NCBI GenBank assembly: GCA_028819545.1 | Contig: JAPPLG010000003.1 | Location: 1 to 43,248 of the forward strand | DNA from: Bdellovibrionales bacterium | Lineage (GTDB): Bacteria > Bdellovibrionota > Bdellovibrionia > Bdellovibrionales > UBA1609 | Reading direction: 5' to 3' | DNA: 43,248 bases | Shown: positions 1-8,199 of the stretch, one piece after another | Numbering within the stretch: position 1 is the first letter of the stretch | Layout: each line of letters begins with the position of its first letter | Program-made: the position numbers and the translations under genes | Notes under the pieces: generated by a model | Told to the model about the DNA's origin: nothing | What the model saw: the letters and a program-made list of their open reading frames with translations, nothing else | Databases searched by the model: none

Positions 1-20
1 ACTTACACGCTCTCTTACTT

Positions 21-147
21 TGCCAATTCTGTCAGCGAATTAGTGAACATTTACAGGGATGACGACGAAGCAGTGCAGGTGCCAACCGAAACTGCTGAGC
101 GAAGGTTTACAGGAATGACTGGATTCCGGATCAAGTCCGGAATGACT
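21..147. repeat. Mosaic palindromic repeat, copy 1
   Basis: Three modules of a dispersed repeat family lie in a row here. Module d is TTAGTGAACATTTACAG (40-56), module a contains GGTGCCAACCGAAAC (79-93), and module b is the near-palindrome TTCCGGATCAAGTCCGGAA (124-142). Modules a and b recur in the same order inside the GHMP kinase gene near 741-828, and d recurs inverted near 40461. The arrangement resembles the intergenic palindromic elements of other AT-rich proteobacteria. Apart from this repeat I see no gene in 1-189. Confidence 0.85.
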
Positions 148-189
148 ATCTTTGTTTGGAATAACTTTATGTTGCGGGAATGACATCAG

Positions 190-1188
190 TTACCTCTTAT
201 CATAATTAACCAGCACCCCTTGATCTAAACTTTGAAGACCAGAGATACAATTATAATTTTTTAAAAAGTTCAAATTTTTTGCATCTTTCCTAAAAAAGAC
301 AGAAATAACTTCAGCACCCATAGCACCGCAACCCTTAGCCGCCAATATCTCTGGATGAGAATCCAACTCCTGAAGAATTTTTGTTGTTGATGGGTGTATT
401 AGGCTCTCTTCTTCCAAAGCTTTTCGATAATCCTGAATGGATTGAACAAATAAAGACTCAGAAGAAGAGCGAAGAGCCTCTAAAGCCACAAAAGAAATTT
501 CTTTAAGTTGAGAAAAGTTTTTCTGTTTTAAATTTTCCAAATGCTTCCAGGTTTGTAAATTCTCTCCTGTTCGAATAAGAGCAAAACTTAAATCTCTAAA
601 AGGCCAATCCATAGACTCTGCAATAGATGGTTTTGAAAAAATACAGACTTTTCCGAGCCACTGAGACACTATGTCCGCTCCGCTTGGAATGATGGAATGA
701 CTGGATCCCCGCCTTCGCGGGGATGACGTGTGGTGCGGGGATGACGACGAAGCAGTGCAGGTGCCAACCGAAACTGCTGAGCGAAGGCTTACAGGTACGA
801 CTGGATTCCGGATCAAGTCCGGAATGACAAAAGATAAGTACTTTTCTAAAATATCCAAACAATCAATATCTTCTACAGAGACTCCTTTAAATAAAGCTGA
901 CAATAAATATACACAATTAAACTCCGCCCCCGACAAACCAAAACCTGACTTATAATTTTGAGAGTATTGAATGGAAACAGAAGAAAAAACTTTTTTGTTT
1001 TCTTCAATCAAAAGACCTGCCGGGCTATCTTTATGAAAAGGATGAAAACTTTTTTTTACCGGATACTGAATATCAAACTGAAAACGAGGGCGAGTGTTGA
1101 CCAAAAGAGCCGGAGCCCCTTCCATGACAGCGTATTCCCCTATTAAAAAAGTTTTACTTGGAAAAGAAATAAAAGAAGGCAGTCTCAC
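190..1188 (-). CDS. GHMP-family kinase, probable mevalonate or phosphomevalonate kinase, with in-frame repeat insertion
   Basis: Small-molecule kinase expected to act in the mevalonate route to isopentenyl diphosphate. The N-terminus KTFLIGEYAVMEG is the GHMP motif 1. GFGLSGAEF is a variant of the glycine-rich ATP loop (usually GLGSSAA). PSGADIVSQW carries the Asp that acts as catalytic base in mevalonate kinases. About 45 residues rich in Ser, Pro and Arg (with DLIRNP and SPRRRGSS) lie just before PSGAD; they are encoded by the palindromic repeat at about 694-828, and the frame stays open. I chose the GTG at 1188 because it overlaps the TGA of the HMG-CoA reductase gene (GTGA). An ATG at 1227 would add 13 residues but has no visible ribosome site. 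Which of the two kinases it is cannot be decided by eye. Confidence 0.8.
   Translation of the reverse strand: MRLPSFISFPSKTFLIGEYAVMEGAPALLVNTRPRFQFDIQYPVKKSFHPFHKDSPAGLLIEENKKVFSSVSIQYSQNYKSGFGLSGAEFNCVYLLSALFKGVSVEDIDCLDILEKYLSFVIPDLIRNPVVPVSLRSAVSVGTCTASSSSPHHTSSPRRRGSSHSIIPSGADIVSQWLGKVCIFSKPSIAESMDWPFRDLSFALIRTGENLQTWKHLENLKQKNFSQLKEISFVALEALRSSSESLFVQSIQDYRKALEEESLIHPSTTKILQELDSHPEILAAKGCGAMGAEVISVFFRKDAKNLNFLKNYNCISGLQSLDQGVLVNYDKR
694..828. repeat. Mosaic palindromic repeat inserted within a coding region, copy 2
   Basis: Modules c (CCCCGCCTTCGCGGGG, near 707-722), a and b (806-824) are strung together inside the GHMP kinase frame. Positions 741-828 match 60-147 almost base for base. 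Read on the minus strand the element is translated without a stop. This is the behaviour known from Rickettsia palindromic elements, though the sequence here is a different family as far as I can tell. Confidence 0.85.
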
Positions 1189-2627
1189 TGCTCTTTTAGT
1201 AACTCTTGCAGAAGATCCTTGGCCCATTTTTGCTTATTTAAAGTTTTAAAATCGTCAACCTGTTTAATGCGATCACGAATCAGTTTTAAAGCCTGTTTGG
1301 CGTGAGTGAGAGTAATTCTTTTTCTAAATTTCAGCAAATTTTCCAAATGCTTTTGTATGACGGAAAATTCCCAACCTTTTGCCCCTGCATCCCAAGTTAA
1401 ATTTCTAATATGAAGCTTCATATGCCCTTCAATAATTCCAACTGTTGTTAAAGCCCGAATCGCTCCAAGATTTTGAACCAAACCCACTGCCGAACAAATA
1501 CGAGCAAGCCCCTCTGCAGAATCCACACCCATCATCTTCATACATATTTTTGCTGTTGGATGAATACGGGTCATACCCCCTACAACACCCACCATCATTG
1601 GAACTTCAATCATACCGTGAAGCTCCTGGTCTTTCACTCTCCAGCGAGTGATTGAACGATATGAACCGTTACGGGCAGAGTAAGCATGAACAGCAGACTC
1701 TACAGCTCTAAAGTCATTGCCTGTTGCAATCAACACAGCACTAATGCCGTTCATTACACCTTTATTGGAAGTGGCCGCTCGATAAGGGTCTGCTTCAGCA
1801 AATTTAGATGCATTTTCAATCTTTTTCATCAAAGTTATATCCAAATTTTTTAAAACAATGCGGGTGGAAGCCAAGCACTGATCTGCCAGATTAGACAAAA
1901 TACAAATAGAAACGTCTTCACCGCTAGTTGACTCAATAGGATGTTTTAAATACTCGCAAACCTGGTTAACAATGTTTGCTCCCATAGCATTGCAAGTGTC
2001 CACCAACACATGAATCACCGCCATTTCTTGACCTTCATACTCAATTTTTCTTAACTGCAAACTTTGCATGCCCCCTCCACGGGCCAACATAGAGGGAATC
2101 ACCTGAGTGTTTACATCCTGAATCCATTTTTGCTTATTTTTCTGAATCACCTGTTCTAGTTTTGAAAAATCTTTTACAGAGTGAATTTGAATCTGCCCGA
2201 TAGATTGTCTTTCTTGAGAAAAAGTTTGAATGGACCCGTGCTCTGAAACAAAACGCGCCGTCTTGCTTGCCGCCGCAATAATAGATGTTTCCTCTACAGC
2301 CATAGGAATAATAACCGGCTTTCCATCAATAATAAAATTTGTCGCTACACCCAAAGGCATTTGAAAATAGCCCACAACATTTTCAATCAGTTTATCTGCC
2401 AGATCGAGACTTTTAATTGCACCACTTCTCAGGTACCGAACATCTTCCTTGCTCAAGCCTCCCATCTGCACCAATCTGTTGTATCTTTGATTTCGAGTTA
2501 ACTTGGAAAAACCGGAAAAGAGTTTTATTTTTTCTGAATCCAACTCCGTTTGTGTTGATTCTTCAGCAACATCAGAGTCCAGTGCATCAACACCCTTTAA
2601 AGCTTCCTGTAATGTGTCCATAGTCAT
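1185..2627 (-). CDS. mvaA: Hydroxymethylglutaryl-CoA reductase, class II type
   Basis: Reduces HMG-CoA to mevalonate. Family blocks are clear: NVVGYFQMPLGVATNFIIDG followed by PMAVEETSIIAAASK, with the catalytic Glu region; DTCNAMGANIVN; NKGVMNGISAVLIATGNDFR; GGMTRIHPTAK; and GHMKLHIRN with the C-terminal catalytic His. At about 480 residues it is longer than the usual 430 or so, through an acidic N-terminal extension of roughly 40-50 residues and a C-terminal tail. The start is the ATG at 2627, which overlaps the TGA of the isomerase gene (ATGA). The open frame extends five codons further upstream. Its own TGA overlaps the GTG of the kinase, so the three genes are probably translated in a coupled fashion. 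Confidence 0.93.
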   Translation of the reverse strand: MTMDTLQEALKGVDALDSDVAEESTQTELDSEKIKLFSGFSKLTRNQRYNRLVQMGGLSKEDVRYLRSGAIKSLDLADKLIENVVGYFQMPLGVATNFIIDGKPVIIPMAVEETSIIAAASKTARFVSEHGSIQTFSQERQSIGQIQIHSVKDFSKLEQVIQKNKQKWIQDVNTQVIPSMLARGGGMQSLQLRKIEYEGQEMAVIHVLVDTCNAMGANIVNQVCEYLKHPIESTSGEDVSICILSNLADQCLASTRIVLKNLDITLMKKIENASKFAEADPYRAATSNKGVMNGISAVLIATGNDFRAVESAVHAYSARNGSYRSITRWRVKDQELHGMIEVPMMVGVVGGMTRIHPTAKICMKMMGVDSAEGLARICSAVGLVQNLGAIRALTTVGIIEGHMKLHIRNLTWDAGAKGWEFSVIQKHLENLLKFRKRITLTHAKQALKLIRDRIKQVDDFKTLNKQKWAKDLLQELLKEQ

Positions 2628-3640
2628 TTGACATACTCCCACTGACTTAACTTAGAGACATCCCGGCTTCCTGTACAAAATAAAGCAATTTTTAGTTCAT
2701 GCTCCAGTAAAAACATCTGCTCTTCCAAAGCTTGTTCTCCCAACTGAGCCTGCTTTAAAATCACATGAGCAAAACCTACAGCTAAAGCCCCCAAAGCCAA
2801 GCATTTTGCGGCATCCAATCCTGTTTTTAATCCCCCTGAGGCCCAAACCTCAAAATCCTTATTTTTTAGCTTATTTGCCGCTAACAAAGAGTCTAACGTA
2901 GAATTACCCCAATTTGAATAAGTGATAGAGGATTGTTTTCGAATATCCCCCTCAGAAATGCGATCTCCTTCAATACGGCCCCAATGCGTTCCGCCATAAC
3001 CACTGATATCTACAGCTTTCAGGCCTAATCCACAAAGATTTTCAAAATTTTGAGATGAAAAACCACAGCCTGTTTCTTTCAATATCACAGGCACGGATAA
3101 ATTCTTGGACAAATTCTTTAAAGCTTTGATTCCCCCTTTAAACTGAGGGGTGCCTTCCGGCTGGAGACATTCCTGTAAAGCATTGGTATGAATGATCATA
3201 GCCGCTGCCCCTAAAGCCTGCACCAAAGTCTCCACTTTTTCCAAAGGAGTATGGATTAATTGAGAAATACCTAAATTGCCCAAAAGCAAAACTTCCGGAA
3301 ATTTATTTTTAATCTCAATCCACTCCTCTAAAGCTTTTGGATCATCCAGTCCTTTTCTTTGAGAACCCACCCCCATAATCCAGCCGCGACGAGCACAAGC
3401 CTTTGCTATCATAGAGTTTAACTTCACAGCCTCAGAAAAACCCCCTGTCATAGAGCTTACAAAAAAAGGTGTGGGAACTTTTTTTCCTAAAACTGAAGTG
3501 GATAAATCAATCTCATCCCAGTTCAGTTCGGGCAAAGCTGAATGAATCAAACGAATTTTCGAAAGCCCGTTGTTGCCCTGAACATTTTTTTCTTTGAGGG
3601 CTAAAGTGATATGATCTTTTTTTCTTTGCGAATAATTCAA
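2624..3640 (-). CDS. fni: Isopentenyl-diphosphate delta-isomerase, type 2 (FMN-dependent)
   Basis: Interconverts isopentenyl and dimethylallyl diphosphate with FMN and NAD(P)H. Type 2 features: RKKDHI near the N-terminus, SSMTGGFSEA with the following Asn (LNSMIAKA), GVGSQRKGL, a VILKETGCG strand, and the SGGLKTGLDAAKCLALGA phosphate-binding segment. The length of 338 residues is typical. The start is a TTG at 3640 whose last two bases belong to the TGA stop of rplT (TTGA). Expression is therefore likely to depend on ribosomes finishing rplT. Linkage to HMG-CoA reductase and a GHMP kinase confirms a mevalonate-pathway role. Confidence 0.93.
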   Translation of the reverse strand: MNYSQRKKDHITLALKEKNVQGNNGLSKIRLIHSALPELNWDEIDLSTSVLGKKVPTPFFVSSMTGGFSEAVKLNSMIAKACARRGWIMGVGSQRKGLDDPKALEEWIEIKNKFPEVLLLGNLGISQLIHTPLEKVETLVQALGAAAMIIHTNALQECLQPEGTPQFKGGIKALKNLSKNLSVPVILKETGCGFSSQNFENLCGLGLKAVDISGYGGTHWGRIEGDRISEGDIRKQSSITYSNWGNSTLDSLLAANKLKNKDFEVWASGGLKTGLDAAKCLALGALAVGFAHVILKQAQLGEQALEEQMFLLEHELKIALFCTGSRDVSKLSQWEYVK

Positions 3641-3993
3641 TGTTTATTATTTAATGGAAGTTTTTCAACAAGCGCTTTAAAAGCAGAAGGGTTATTTTGA
3701 ATCAAATCAGCCAATTGAGGACGGTTAAGCTGTACATCTGACTTTCTTAAAGCACCCATAAATGTTGAATAGTTCAGTCCCAAACTTTTTGAAGCCACTG
3801 AAATTCTATGGTTCCATAGTTTTTTAATATCATTTTTAAATGTTCTGCGGTCCCGATATTGATAAACCAAAGCTCTATCACTTGTTTGAATAGCTTCTGT
3901 ATAGAGACGATTATTTGATCCTCGAAACCCTTTAGCTCTTTTTAAGATTTTTTTGCGATATCTACGGGCTTTAAACCCTCTTTTCACTCTCAC
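3637..3993 (-). CDS. rplT: 50S ribosomal protein L20
   Basis: Binds 23S rRNA early in assembly of the large subunit. The full-length 118-residue sequence begins MRVKRGFKARRYRKK and carries the conserved RDRRTFKNDIKKLWNHRIS segment. It lies 18 bases after rpmI, the normal partner. In many bacteria L20 represses its own operon by binding the leader mRNA; I could not recognise that site here. Unusually, its stop overlaps the start of a mevalonate-pathway gene. Confidence 0.98.
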   Translation of the reverse strand: MRVKRGFKARRYRKKILKRAKGFRGSNNRLYTEAIQTSDRALVYQYRDRRTFKNDIKKLWNHRISVASKSLGLNYSTFMGALRKSDVQLNRPQLADLIQNNPSAFKALVEKLPLNNKH

Positions 3994-4011
3994 TTTATTT
4001 CTCCTTTAAAT

Positions 4012-4206
4012 TTAACGAAGGGCCAGCAACTCTTCAACCGCTCTTTTATTCGCTTTAGAGACATAAGTCAAAATACCCAGCTGACGTTTCTTCTTAGAAG
4101 ACTTTTTAATCAGCAAGTGTCTTAAATTTTTCTTTTTTCTTTTAATGGCGCCTCCGGGTTTTGCCCGAAATCTTTTTTTAGCCCCGGAATGTGTTTTTAA
4201 TTTCAA
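4012..4206 (-). CDS. rpmI: 50S ribosomal protein L35
   Basis: Small basic ribosomal protein of 64 residues, with the family signature MKLKTHSGAKKRFR at the start and a Lys/Arg-rich centre (RKKKNLRHLLIKKSSKKKRQ). It is normally transcribed directly after infC. Here infC lies about 1.2 kb upstream with an opposite-strand gene between, so this gene needs its own promoter in 4207-4384 or read-through across that gene. Confidence 0.98.
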   Translation of the reverse strand: MKLKTHSGAKKRFRAKPGGAIKRKKKNLRHLLIKKSSKKKRQLGILTYVSKANKRAVEELLALR

Positions 4207-4384
4207 TGGAGTACCCCTTTAAAAAATCCTCTTCAAAAGAGGAACCTGCAATATGTCTTAAAAAGAGGGCTAAATCAAGAAATTTGTTAAAGTTTTACCT
4301 TTAACATTCAAAAACAACTATTCTCTGTGTTAACTTCATTTTAAGCTCAAACCAGCATTTCTTACTAGAAAGGAGCCTCCAAAA

Positions 4385-5191
4385 TTGCAGTTGTTACCCA
4401 GTTTATGTAAGGGAGATAAAGTTGGTGTCTGGACAGCTTCTGATCCTATTGTAAATACACCCGCATCTCAATGGGTTGAACGAGGGGCAAAGACTTTAAA
4501 ACAAATGGGGTTTACTGTTGTGAACGGGGCTACTCTAAATACTCAAACAAAGTATACTGCAGGTACAGCTGAATTACGTTGGAAAGATTTTTCAAGTTTT
4601 ATTAAAGACCCTGATATTAAATTAATTTTGACAGCTTTAGGAGGAGAAAATGCTCATCAAATTCTTCCTCTAATAGATTTTGAACTCATTGCCCGCAATC
4701 CAAAAATAATAATGGGCTACAGCGATCCCACCGTATTTCTTAATCCTATTACACAGTTTTCAAAAATACCAACTTTCTATGGACACCATTTGGCATCTTT
4801 TGATCCTGAGTGGCCTTGGTTTGGTGATTACGATAGAGACTGTTTTGAAAGAATCTTTATAAAAGCAGAACACCCGTTTGAAGTTCCTCCTTCAAATAAT
4901 AGAGAATGTTGGCGTGAAGGTGTTAGTGAAGGGCGTTTAGTTGGGGTATTTAATCGAATTACAGGAATGATACTTGGGAAATTTTATCATTCAGAATCTC
5001 CTCAAAATTATGACCAAACACTGAAAGCAATTATTTTAGATATTACATCTGATTTTAAATTTCCAATTTTAAAAACTGTTGATTTTGGACACTTTTCACA
5101 CTTTTGCCCCTTACCTTTAGGGGTTATGTGTCGGATAGATGCTACACAAAAGTTATTTAAAATTTTAGATCCTGTGATACAAAAAACATAA
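4385..5191 (+). CDS. S66-family (LD-carboxypeptidase / MccF-like) protein lacking the catalytic-Glu segment
   Basis: Homologue of muramoyl-tetrapeptide LD-carboxypeptidases and the microcin-immunity protein MccF. The N-terminal half is intact in pattern: GDKVGVWTASDP, then GGENAHQILPLIDF, then the nucleophile elbow IMGYSDPTVFLN. The C-terminal GHFSH...LPLGVMCRID supplies the His. Family members normally have about 50 residues between (L)VGGN-L and the 'RITGMILG' strand, holding the catalytic Glu in an ED motif. Here GRLVG runs straight into VFNRITGMILGKF, giving 268 residues instead of 300 or more. It is probably inactive or altered in function. The start is a TTG with AAGGAG nine bases upstream (4370-4375). 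It sits against the local strand, between infC and rpmI, next to repeat copy 3. Confidence 0.8.
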   Translation: MQLLPSLCKGDKVGVWTASDPIVNTPASQWVERGAKTLKQMGFTVVNGATLNTQTKYTAGTAELRWKDFSSFIKDPDIKLILTALGGENAHQILPLIDFELIARNPKIIMGYSDPTVFLNPITQFSKIPTFYGHHLASFDPEWPWFGDYDRDCFERIFIKAEHPFEVPPSNNRECWREGVSEGRLVGVFNRITGMILGKFYHSESPQNYDQTLKAIILDITSDFKFPILKTVDFGHFSHFCPLPLGVMCRIDATQKLFKILDPVIQKT

Positions 5192-5240
5192 ATCAATACA
5201 TCAAAGCTATTAAAGTTGAGTAGAAAATATTTTTAATATA

Positions 5241-5322
5241 CTGGATCCCCGTCTTCGCGGGGACTGTAAATGTTCACAAAAAATCCCAAATTTTCTGGAT
5301 TCCGGATCAAGTCCGGAATGAC
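5241..5322. repeat. Mosaic palindromic repeat, copy 3
   Basis: Module c with one change (CCCCGTCTTCGCGGGG, 5247-5262) is followed by inverted module d (CTGTAAATGTTCAC) and then module b (5300-5318). The surrounding stretch to about 5400 has further scraps ending in GGATGAC or AATGAC. It fills the space between the convergent ends of the S66-like gene and infC. The short open frame across it (5210-5407) is only translated repeat. Confidence 0.85.
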
Positions 5323-5409
5323 TTTTACATACCGAAATGACATAAACACACAGGAATGACGTGTTTTTGCAGAAGGTGTGTTTGTACAAGGGATGACGGA
5401 CATACATTG

Positions 5410-6054
5410 TTATGTTTTGTCAGATTCTTTTGGAGAAGATTGCTCTTCAGGCTCCTTTGCTTTTGGCTTGGGAGGGTTCTTCTTCAAATACTCCTTTAAT
5501 TTTATAGGATCCGGAGAAAATAAAGCATAGACGGAACGCCTCTCCATCTTAGACCTTTCTACATCCTCCATCGATAAATCCTTCAATTTCTCCGCTACAC
5601 GATCAATCACATCCAAACCCAAATTGGTATGAGCTAACTCACGCCCCGAAAATCTTAAATGAAGCTTCACCTTATAACCACTAATTAAAAATTCCCTAGC
5701 CTTTCTAATCTTCACCTCTAAATCAAAAGTATCCGTACGCGGACGCACCTGAATCTCTTTAATAACAATTTTAGTTTGCTTTTTTCGAGCGGATTTTTCT
5801 TTTTTCTTGGCATCAAATTTCCATTTCCCATAATCCATAATTTTACACGTAGGAGGTTGAGCCTTCGGTGCAATCTCCACCAAATCCAAACCCTCCTGGT
5901 GAGCCAGTTCAGTGCCGCGAGATACACTCATCACGCCCAGCATTTTGCCGTCACTGCCAATCACACGCACTTCCAAAGCCTCAATATTGTCATTGACCTT
6001 AAACTTTTCCTCTTTTTTAACTATGCCCTTAAACCTTTTCTTAGAACGACGAAT
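5410..6054 (-). CDS. infC: Translation initiation factor IF-3, with ATT start
   Basis: IF-3 keeps the 30S subunit free and checks the start codon. The N-domain begins KFKVNDNIEALEVRVIG, with LDLVEIAPKAQPPTCKIMDYGKW. The C-domain has KEIQVRPRTDTFDLEVKIRKA and FSGRELAH. A Lys/Pro/Glu-rich tail of about 25 residues follows the usual end. I place the start at ATT (6054): it reads ATT-CGT-CGT-TCT and is preceded by GGAAGGTGG at good spacing, whereas the upstream in-frame TTG at 6072 lies inside that ribosome site. An ATT start is the known device by which IF-3 represses its own translation in enterobacteria. The start overlaps the end of thrS by 14 bases. Confidence 0.95.
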   Translation of the reverse strand: MRRSKKRFKGIVKKEEKFKVNDNIEALEVRVIGSDGKMLGVMSVSRGTELAHQEGLDLVEIAPKAQPPTCKIMDYGKWKFDAKKKEKSARKKQTKIVIKEIQVRPRTDTFDLEVKIRKAREFLISGYKVKLHLRFSGRELAHTNLGLDVIDRVAEKLKDLSMEDVERSKMERRSVYALFSPDPIKLKEYLKKNPPKPKAKEPEEQSSPKESDKT

Positions 6055-7969
6055 AACCCACCTTCCTTTCAATGATTTCTTTTTCTAAATTGGATAAAAA
6101 TGTATCTACTTCTATTTGAGCTGTCGGACCTGCTCCAGAACGCACACTAATTTTATTTGATTCCATTTCTTTTTTTCCGACGATCACCATATATGGAATA
6201 CGCAAGTTTCGAGCCTGTCTGATTTTATAAGATAAACTTTCTGAATTGATATCTTTTTGTACTCTTAAATTTTTTACAGAAGAAAACTTTTCATAAAGAG
6301 AATTTATATACTCCTCCTGATCCTGAGAAACATTCATCAAAACCACCTGAACAGGAGCCAGCCATGTTGGAAACCAACCTGAAAGATGCTCCGTGTAAAT
6401 ACCTATAAACCTCTCCATAGAACCCAAAATAGCCCGATGAAGCAAAACAGGCTGTTCAATTGTATTTTCCTTCGTGGAAAAGGAAAGATTAAAAACTTTA
6501 GGAAGATTAAAGTCGCACTGTAATGTGCCTAACTGCCATTTTCTTTTTAAAGAGTCTTCAAACATAATATCTATTTTCGGTCCATAAAAAGCTCCATCCC
6601 CTTGACTCACATGAAAGGAAGTTTTCATATTTTTTAAAGCCAGAGATAATGACTCCTCCGCCTTATCCCATATTTGATCCTCTCCCATACGCTGAGCAGG
6701 TCTGGTGCATAAATCCAATTGATAGTTTGTTAAACCTAATGAAGAATAGATATCCTGAAACATTTGAATAAAACTTTCAATCTCATCTCTTAGTTGAGAC
6801 ATAGAGCAAAAAATATGGGCATCATCCTGACAAAAACCCAAAACTCTTATGAGCCCATGAAGAACACCGCTTCTCTCTCTTCGATGAAGTCTTCCAAAAT
6901 CCGCCACTCTCCAGGGTAAATTTTTATAAGACCACTTACTGCTCTTATAAAGCAGACAATGCCCGGGGCAATTCATAGGTTTTAAGAAGGAAGGGTTCTC
7001 CCCTTCAATGGAATACATATTACCTTTATAAAAATCAAAATGCCCGGAACGAACAAACACATCTTTAGAATAAATTTGAGGTGAAATCACTTCTTCATAA
7101 CCATACTTTTCATATTTCTCTCTTAAAAAGTTTTGAAGTTGTCTGTAAATAACAGCTCCAGATTTTTTAAAGAAGGGCTGGCCTGCTGTTCCTTCATTAA
7201 AATAAAAAAGGTTCATTTCTTTTCCAATTTTTCGATGATCTCTCTTTTTTACCTGTTCCATCAGTTTTAGATAATCATCCAACTCTTTTTGGGTGTGAAA
7301 AGCTGTTCCATATATACGCTGAAGAGCCTGATTATTTTCATCCGCTCTCCAGTAACAAGCAGAGTGACTTAATATTTTGACAGCCCCAATTTGCCCCAAG
7401 TGCTGACAATGCGGCCCCCGGCATAAATCAAACCAATCCCCTTGTTTATAAACACTAACAGAAGACTCTCCAAGCTCCTTAATAATTTCCACCTTATAAG
7501 ACTCACCCATTTCTTGAAACGCCTTAATAGCTTTTTCAGCCGGCCAAATTTCTTTTACAAGGGACAGTTTGCGAGATAAAATTTCTTTCATCTTATTTTC
7601 AATCACCAACATGTCTTCATCTGTAAAAGGACGTGAAACATCGAAATCATAATAAAATCCATTTTCAATCACAGGGCCTATAGTTACTTTAGTTTCAGGT
7701 CTCAATTCCTGAACAGCTTGAGCCAATACATGGGCGGCAGAATGGCGAATCACTTCCAAAGAAGCCGGAGAAGAAGAGGTAATAAGATCCACTTGATCCT
7801 GATCTTTTAAAATAGTTCTTACATCAACAATTTCTTCCTGAGAGTTGATGAAAGCCCCTAAAGTTTTTTCTGCCAAATCAGAGCTAATGCTTTGAGCCAA
7901 TTCCAAAACACTGGGTTCTTTATCAAATTCTTTTACTGAGGAATCAGCAAGACGAATAGAGACAGACAT
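6041..7969 (-). CDS. thrS: Threonyl-tRNA synthetase
   Basis: Charges tRNA-Thr. The full-length protein has 642 residues. It has a TGS domain (about 1-62), then the editing domain with HSAAH and SHSACYWRAD. The class II core has MNCPGHCLLYK (zinc Cys), the motif 2 region RLHRRERSGVLHGLIRVLGF, DDAHIFC (zinc His) and LLHRAILGSMERFIGI (third zinc ligand and motif 3). The C-terminal anticodon-binding domain contains NLRIPYMVIVGKKEME. It is followed directly by infC, the common thrS-infC order. The region upstream (7970-8199) should hold its promoter, but I could not pick a convincing one. Confidence 0.98.
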   Translation of the reverse strand: MSVSIRLADSSVKEFDKEPSVLELAQSISSDLAEKTLGAFINSQEEIVDVRTILKDQDQVDLITSSSPASLEVIRHSAAHVLAQAVQELRPETKVTIGPVIENGFYYDFDVSRPFTDEDMLVIENKMKEILSRKLSLVKEIWPAEKAIKAFQEMGESYKVEIIKELGESSVSVYKQGDWFDLCRGPHCQHLGQIGAVKILSHSACYWRADENNQALQRIYGTAFHTQKELDDYLKLMEQVKKRDHRKIGKEMNLFYFNEGTAGQPFFKKSGAVIYRQLQNFLREKYEKYGYEEVISPQIYSKDVFVRSGHFDFYKGNMYSIEGENPSFLKPMNCPGHCLLYKSSKWSYKNLPWRVADFGRLHRRERSGVLHGLIRVLGFCQDDAHIFCSMSQLRDEIESFIQMFQDIYSSLGLTNYQLDLCTRPAQRMGEDQIWDKAEESLSLALKNMKTSFHVSQGDGAFYGPKIDIMFEDSLKRKWQLGTLQCDFNLPKVFNLSFSTKENTIEQPVLLHRAILGSMERFIGIYTEHLSGWFPTWLAPVQVVLMNVSQDQEEYINSLYEKFSSVKNLRVQKDINSESLSYKIRQARNLRIPYMVIVGKKEMESNKISVRSGAGPTAQIEVDTFLSNLEKEIIERKVGYSSF

Positions 7970-8199
7970 TAAGCTTTTACAGAAATTGAAATCATATTGT
8001 TAGATGGGTAAAGTCTGAACAGACAGACGGCATGAATAAACCTTCTCATTAAACAGATCAAAAAGAAAAAACCTCTATATCTTTATTTATTGTTTTAAGG
8101 GTAAATGAGAATAATTTAAACAGCAAGTATTTTTTCCTTTTTTTAACAAAAAATACATTCTTATCCAACCTATAATAAAACCTTCAAAAATGGATATTT

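Noticed and set aside
596-955. Overlapping open frames on both strands (596-862 minus; 728-955 plus) across the GHMP kinase
   Set aside because: They are translations of the palindromic repeat (CHSGLDPESS, PAKAGIQ and similar) and the antisense of a real gene.
5210-5407. 65-codon frame between the S66-like gene and infC
   Set aside because: Almost wholly repeat modules b, c and d in translation; no ribosome site.
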